Positions 30,147 to 32,356 of a DNA stretch of 32,356 nucleotides are shown one piece after another (the stretch's first letter is position 1; every line of letters starts with the position of its first letter). The notes below the pieces were generated by a model. That model did no database searches. It had not been told where the DNA came from and saw only the letters and a program-made list of their open reading frames with translations. A program made the translations under genes and the position numbers. Location: assembly GCA_003152455.1 (NCBI GenBank), contig PMAF01000188.1, positions 9,334 to 41,689 of the forward strand. The letters run 5' to 3'. This stretch comes from Hyphomicrobiales bacterium (lineage in GTDB: Bacteria > Pseudomonadota > Alphaproteobacteria > Rhizobiales > Xanthobacteraceae).

Positions 30147-30390
30147 AAAACGCTCTGGGTTTCCCGGTCGTATGGGGCGTAGCTAGGTTCAGCAACCCAG
30201 TTGAAAATCTTATCGAGCCCGTATGGCGACGCTTGGTTCGATGCGCCGTTTGCGCGGTCGTTGGGATCAGCGCGGTTACATTACTGATGGCCGTCCTCAC
30301 CTTCCTTCATCCTGTGCTGCCATAACCCTCCGCAATTTTGATAGCCAGCGGCGGCGAGCGCAACAGTTTGAGGTCTTATGCGCCTTGGCC

Positions 30391-30906
30391 TTATTGGACC
30401 GTGATGGTAACAAGCTCGGAGCGTGGCGCGTGAGCGCGGATCACATGATTATCTCCGCCCACGATGAGTTGGAGCGTGTGCTTGCCCGGCGCGAGGTTCA
30501 GCACCGTCGTTTGCTCGCCATTCATCAGGTGAATATGCTTTTCGTCCATTGGGACCGTCGTGCCCTCCTTGGGGAGGGGCGAATCGACGATTAGATGCAG
30601 ATGTGCGCCGTAATGTTGCTCTTCGCCCTGCATTTCACCCATTTGCCCCATCTGCGCTTTGTGATCCACATGACCCATTTGCTTCGTCGCGTCGTTCATC
30701 GTGGCCTTCATATCCTCGTCATGCACAGCACCCCATGCATTCTTGAATCCAACGATCATCGTGACGGGGCCCGTAATCACCGCGCCGTCCTTCGGCTTCA
30801 AAATCACAGGCGTGCCCTGGGATTCGTCAAGGGCGAGTGAAGGGCTGGTGAAGAACGCTCCGGCGATCAACAATCCGGCAATGGCATATGCAAAAGCTAG
30901 CCGCAT
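30391..30906 (-). CDS. DUF4399-like secreted protein with Met/His-rich insertion
   Basis: Signal peptide MRLAFAYAIAGLLIAGAFFTSPSLA; GAHLHLIVDSPLP...KHIHLMNGEQTTVLNLAPGKHTLQLIVGGDNHV matches the DUF4399 pattern; insertion DMKATMNDATKQMGHVDHKAQMGQMGEMQGEEQH. Confidence 0.78.
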   Translation of the reverse strand: MRLAFAYAIAGLLIAGAFFTSPSLALDESQGTPVILKPKDGAVITGPVTMIVGFKNAWGAVHDEDMKATMNDATKQMGHVDHKAQMGQMGEMQGEEQHYGAHLHLIVDSPLPKEGTTVPMDEKHIHLMNGEQTTVLNLAPGKHTLQLIVGGDNHVIRAHAPRSELVTITVQ

Positions 30907-31061
30907 GGGTGGTTCCCTTTCCATTAAGCCGAGTCAGAGAAATGCACGCTAATCCAATATTACCATAAGAGTCAGCGCGTGTTGCTCACTCCTAAAGCAG
31001 AAAGACCGCCTCGCTCTCAGAATCTGGTGTTTTGATCAGGCGGCCGACATCGGGCCACGCG

Positions 31062-31751
31062 CTAATTGCCAATTGGCCCGATTAGCGTGGCATCATCGCT
31101 GTCGGCTCGCGAGCTGTTCACCCGCTTACTGACGGGATGACACACAAGGGTGCGCTCACCTGTTGGCTTGAGCAACTTCACCAACGACACCGGAATTGCA
31201 CTGTCATCAAGCCATGCGTCGAACTGCTTTTCCTCCAGAATAACCGGCATGCGGTCGTGAATTCCGGCAACGAATTTATTGGGCTCGGTGATTATCATGG
31301 TGCAGGTGTTTTGCGGTTTGCCTGTTTCTGGATTTGTCCATTCCGACCAAAGCCCAGCGATAGTTATGATCTGGCCATCGCGGCGCGTGAAATAGTATGG
31401 CTGTTTTTCCTTTCCGACCGTCTGCCACTCGTAATAGCCGGACGCCGGGATGAGGCAGCGCGTGTGTTTCAATGCTGAGCGAAAGAACGGCTTCTCAGCA
31501 ACTGTTTCGGCGCGCGCATTGAAGGTTGCCAACCGCAACTCTTTGAGCGGCTTGTTCCACCAACCGGGCACTAGACCCCAGCGCATTTGCTCCATCACGC
31601 GCTTGCTATCCCGCTCGATCACCGCGTCAATCGTGGTCGTTGGGCAAATATTGTAGCGCGGCTGAAGGTTCGACGGTGGCGATGGGTCGGTTAGCCGGTA
31701 GAGCCTCACCAACTCCCGCCATGTGTACATCCGGGTGAAGCGACCGCACAT
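31062..31751 (-). CDS. yedK: SOS response-associated peptidase (YedK/HMCES, SRAP domain)
   Basis: Catalytic N-terminus MCGRFT; RYNICPTTT; NARAETVAEKPFFRSALKHTRCLIPASGYYEW; HDRMPVIL. Confidence 0.95.
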   Translation of the reverse strand: MCGRFTRMYTWRELVRLYRLTDPSPPSNLQPRYNICPTTTIDAVIERDSKRVMEQMRWGLVPGWWNKPLKELRLATFNARAETVAEKPFFRSALKHTRCLIPASGYYEWQTVGKEKQPYYFTRRDGQIITIAGLWSEWTNPETGKPQNTCTMIITEPNKFVAGIHDRMPVILEEKQFDAWLDDSAIPVSLVKLLKPTGERTLVCHPVSKRVNSSRADSDDATLIGPIGN

Positions 31752-31754
31752 AAG

Positions 31755-31919
31755 CTATGAATCGGTGCTCGTCTCTTCCGCCGGCGTCGTTGCGGAGGGA
31801 TCGCGTCGCACAACGACGCTGGCACTATTTTCTTCTCGCTCCCAGATACGTCGGATGACGATATAGATAACCACGCCCACGACGGGGGGAACGATCAGTG
31901 TCACCAAGAGCTCGCCCAT
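31755..31919 (-). CDS. 54-aa single-TM small protein
   Basis: MGELLVTLIVPPVVGVVIYIVIRRIWEREENSASVVVRRDPSATTPAEETSTDS; stop 4 nt before the yedK start. Confidence 0.55.
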   Translation of the reverse strand: MGELLVTLIVPPVVGVVIYIVIRRIWEREENSASVVVRRDPSATTPAEETSTDS

Positions 31920-32015
31920 GGCTCCGTGCCTTCCAATCAGAGAGCAGAATAAACCTATTTTGCGCTTTTTGCGACGGCTCTAGCAGACCATGCCAAACGG
32001 GCACATATTTGCACC

Positions 32016-32192
32016 ATGACCCGAGTAACGTGCAATTGCGGCGCGATCTACGAGGTGATCGAAACTAAAGGTCCCTCTAGAGACCCAAAAACTTTCAAAT
32101 GCGTCTTATGCGAGAAAGAATTATTTGCATGGGAGGGGGCTAACGTCGGACAACTCCGCCTCGTTTCGCGTCCCGAGGCGGATCGAGAGTAA
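32016..32192 (+). CDS. 58-aa zinc-ribbon-like small protein
   Basis: MTRVTCNCGAIYEVIETKGPSRDPKTFKCVLCEKELFAWEGANVGQLRLVSRPEADRE; CxC...CxxC pairs. Confidence 0.65.
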   Translation: MTRVTCNCGAIYEVIETKGPSRDPKTFKCVLCEKELFAWEGANVGQLRLVSRPEADRE

Positions 32193-32236
32193 CGCCAAGC
32201 GTGCGCACGCCGTTCGCGCGCATGTTGTTGAGCGAC

Positions 32237-32267
32237 GAAAGGGCCGGGCGTCATGCTCGGCCCTTTC
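32237..32267. terminator. Rho-independent terminator-like hairpin
   Basis: GAAAGGGCCGGGC-gtcat-GCTCGGCCCTTTC: 13-bp stem (one G-T pair), 5-nt loop, followed by ATTTTG. Confidence 0.7.
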
Positions 32268-32356
32268 ATTTTGTCGGCACAGGAAGCGCGTGGCCTGAAA
32301 GAGATTTGGCTTAATTCCTGCGGAGTCAGATTGCGGTCAATGCTGCCGGTTAGGCC

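Noticed and set aside
30223-30594. 123-aa plus-strand ORF
   Set aside because: Largely antisense to the DUF4399 gene, which has a signal peptide and a family match.

Overview
GC-rich alphaproteobacterial (Rhizobiales-like) chromosomal segment, judged from protein content and codon usage. About 1-27.1 kb is mostly housekeeping and metabolic genes: Mrp/ApbC (partial), TRAP substrate-binding protein, MCP-PilZ, moaA, PEGA lipoprotein, gph, rpiA, DUF2059, gor, class II DAHP synthase, nadE, DUF2865, EamA permease, maiA, MBL-fold hydrolase, cysS, GNAT, cimA, VOC, LOG, Atm1-type ABC exporter, psd, pssA, ureE, GST and mmsA. From about 27.2 kb to the window end is an accessory region: a tyrosine integrase followed by translationally coupled hypothetical genes, an AlpA-like DNA-binding protein behind a strong hairpin, a DUF4399 Met/His-rich secreted protein, a YedK/SRAP protein and several very small proteins. 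No tRNA, rRNA or CRISPR array was recognised. Most notable observations: (i) a ~570-bp AT-rich tract inside cysS; (ii) a long hairpin over the Shine-Dalgarno region of the AlpA-like gene, plus a recurring CGGTTAG/CTAACCG motif in the island; (iii) a duplicated TTAACC-GGTATATT element at the integrase promoter; (iv) an internally deleted EamA permease and a frameshifted MCP-PilZ gene; (v) two CtrA-like motifs between a Cys-rich secreted protein and cysS; (vi) several micro-ORFs absent from the ORF track. I cannot demonstrate a complete novel system from sequence alone; the integrase/AlpA-like module is the best candidate.
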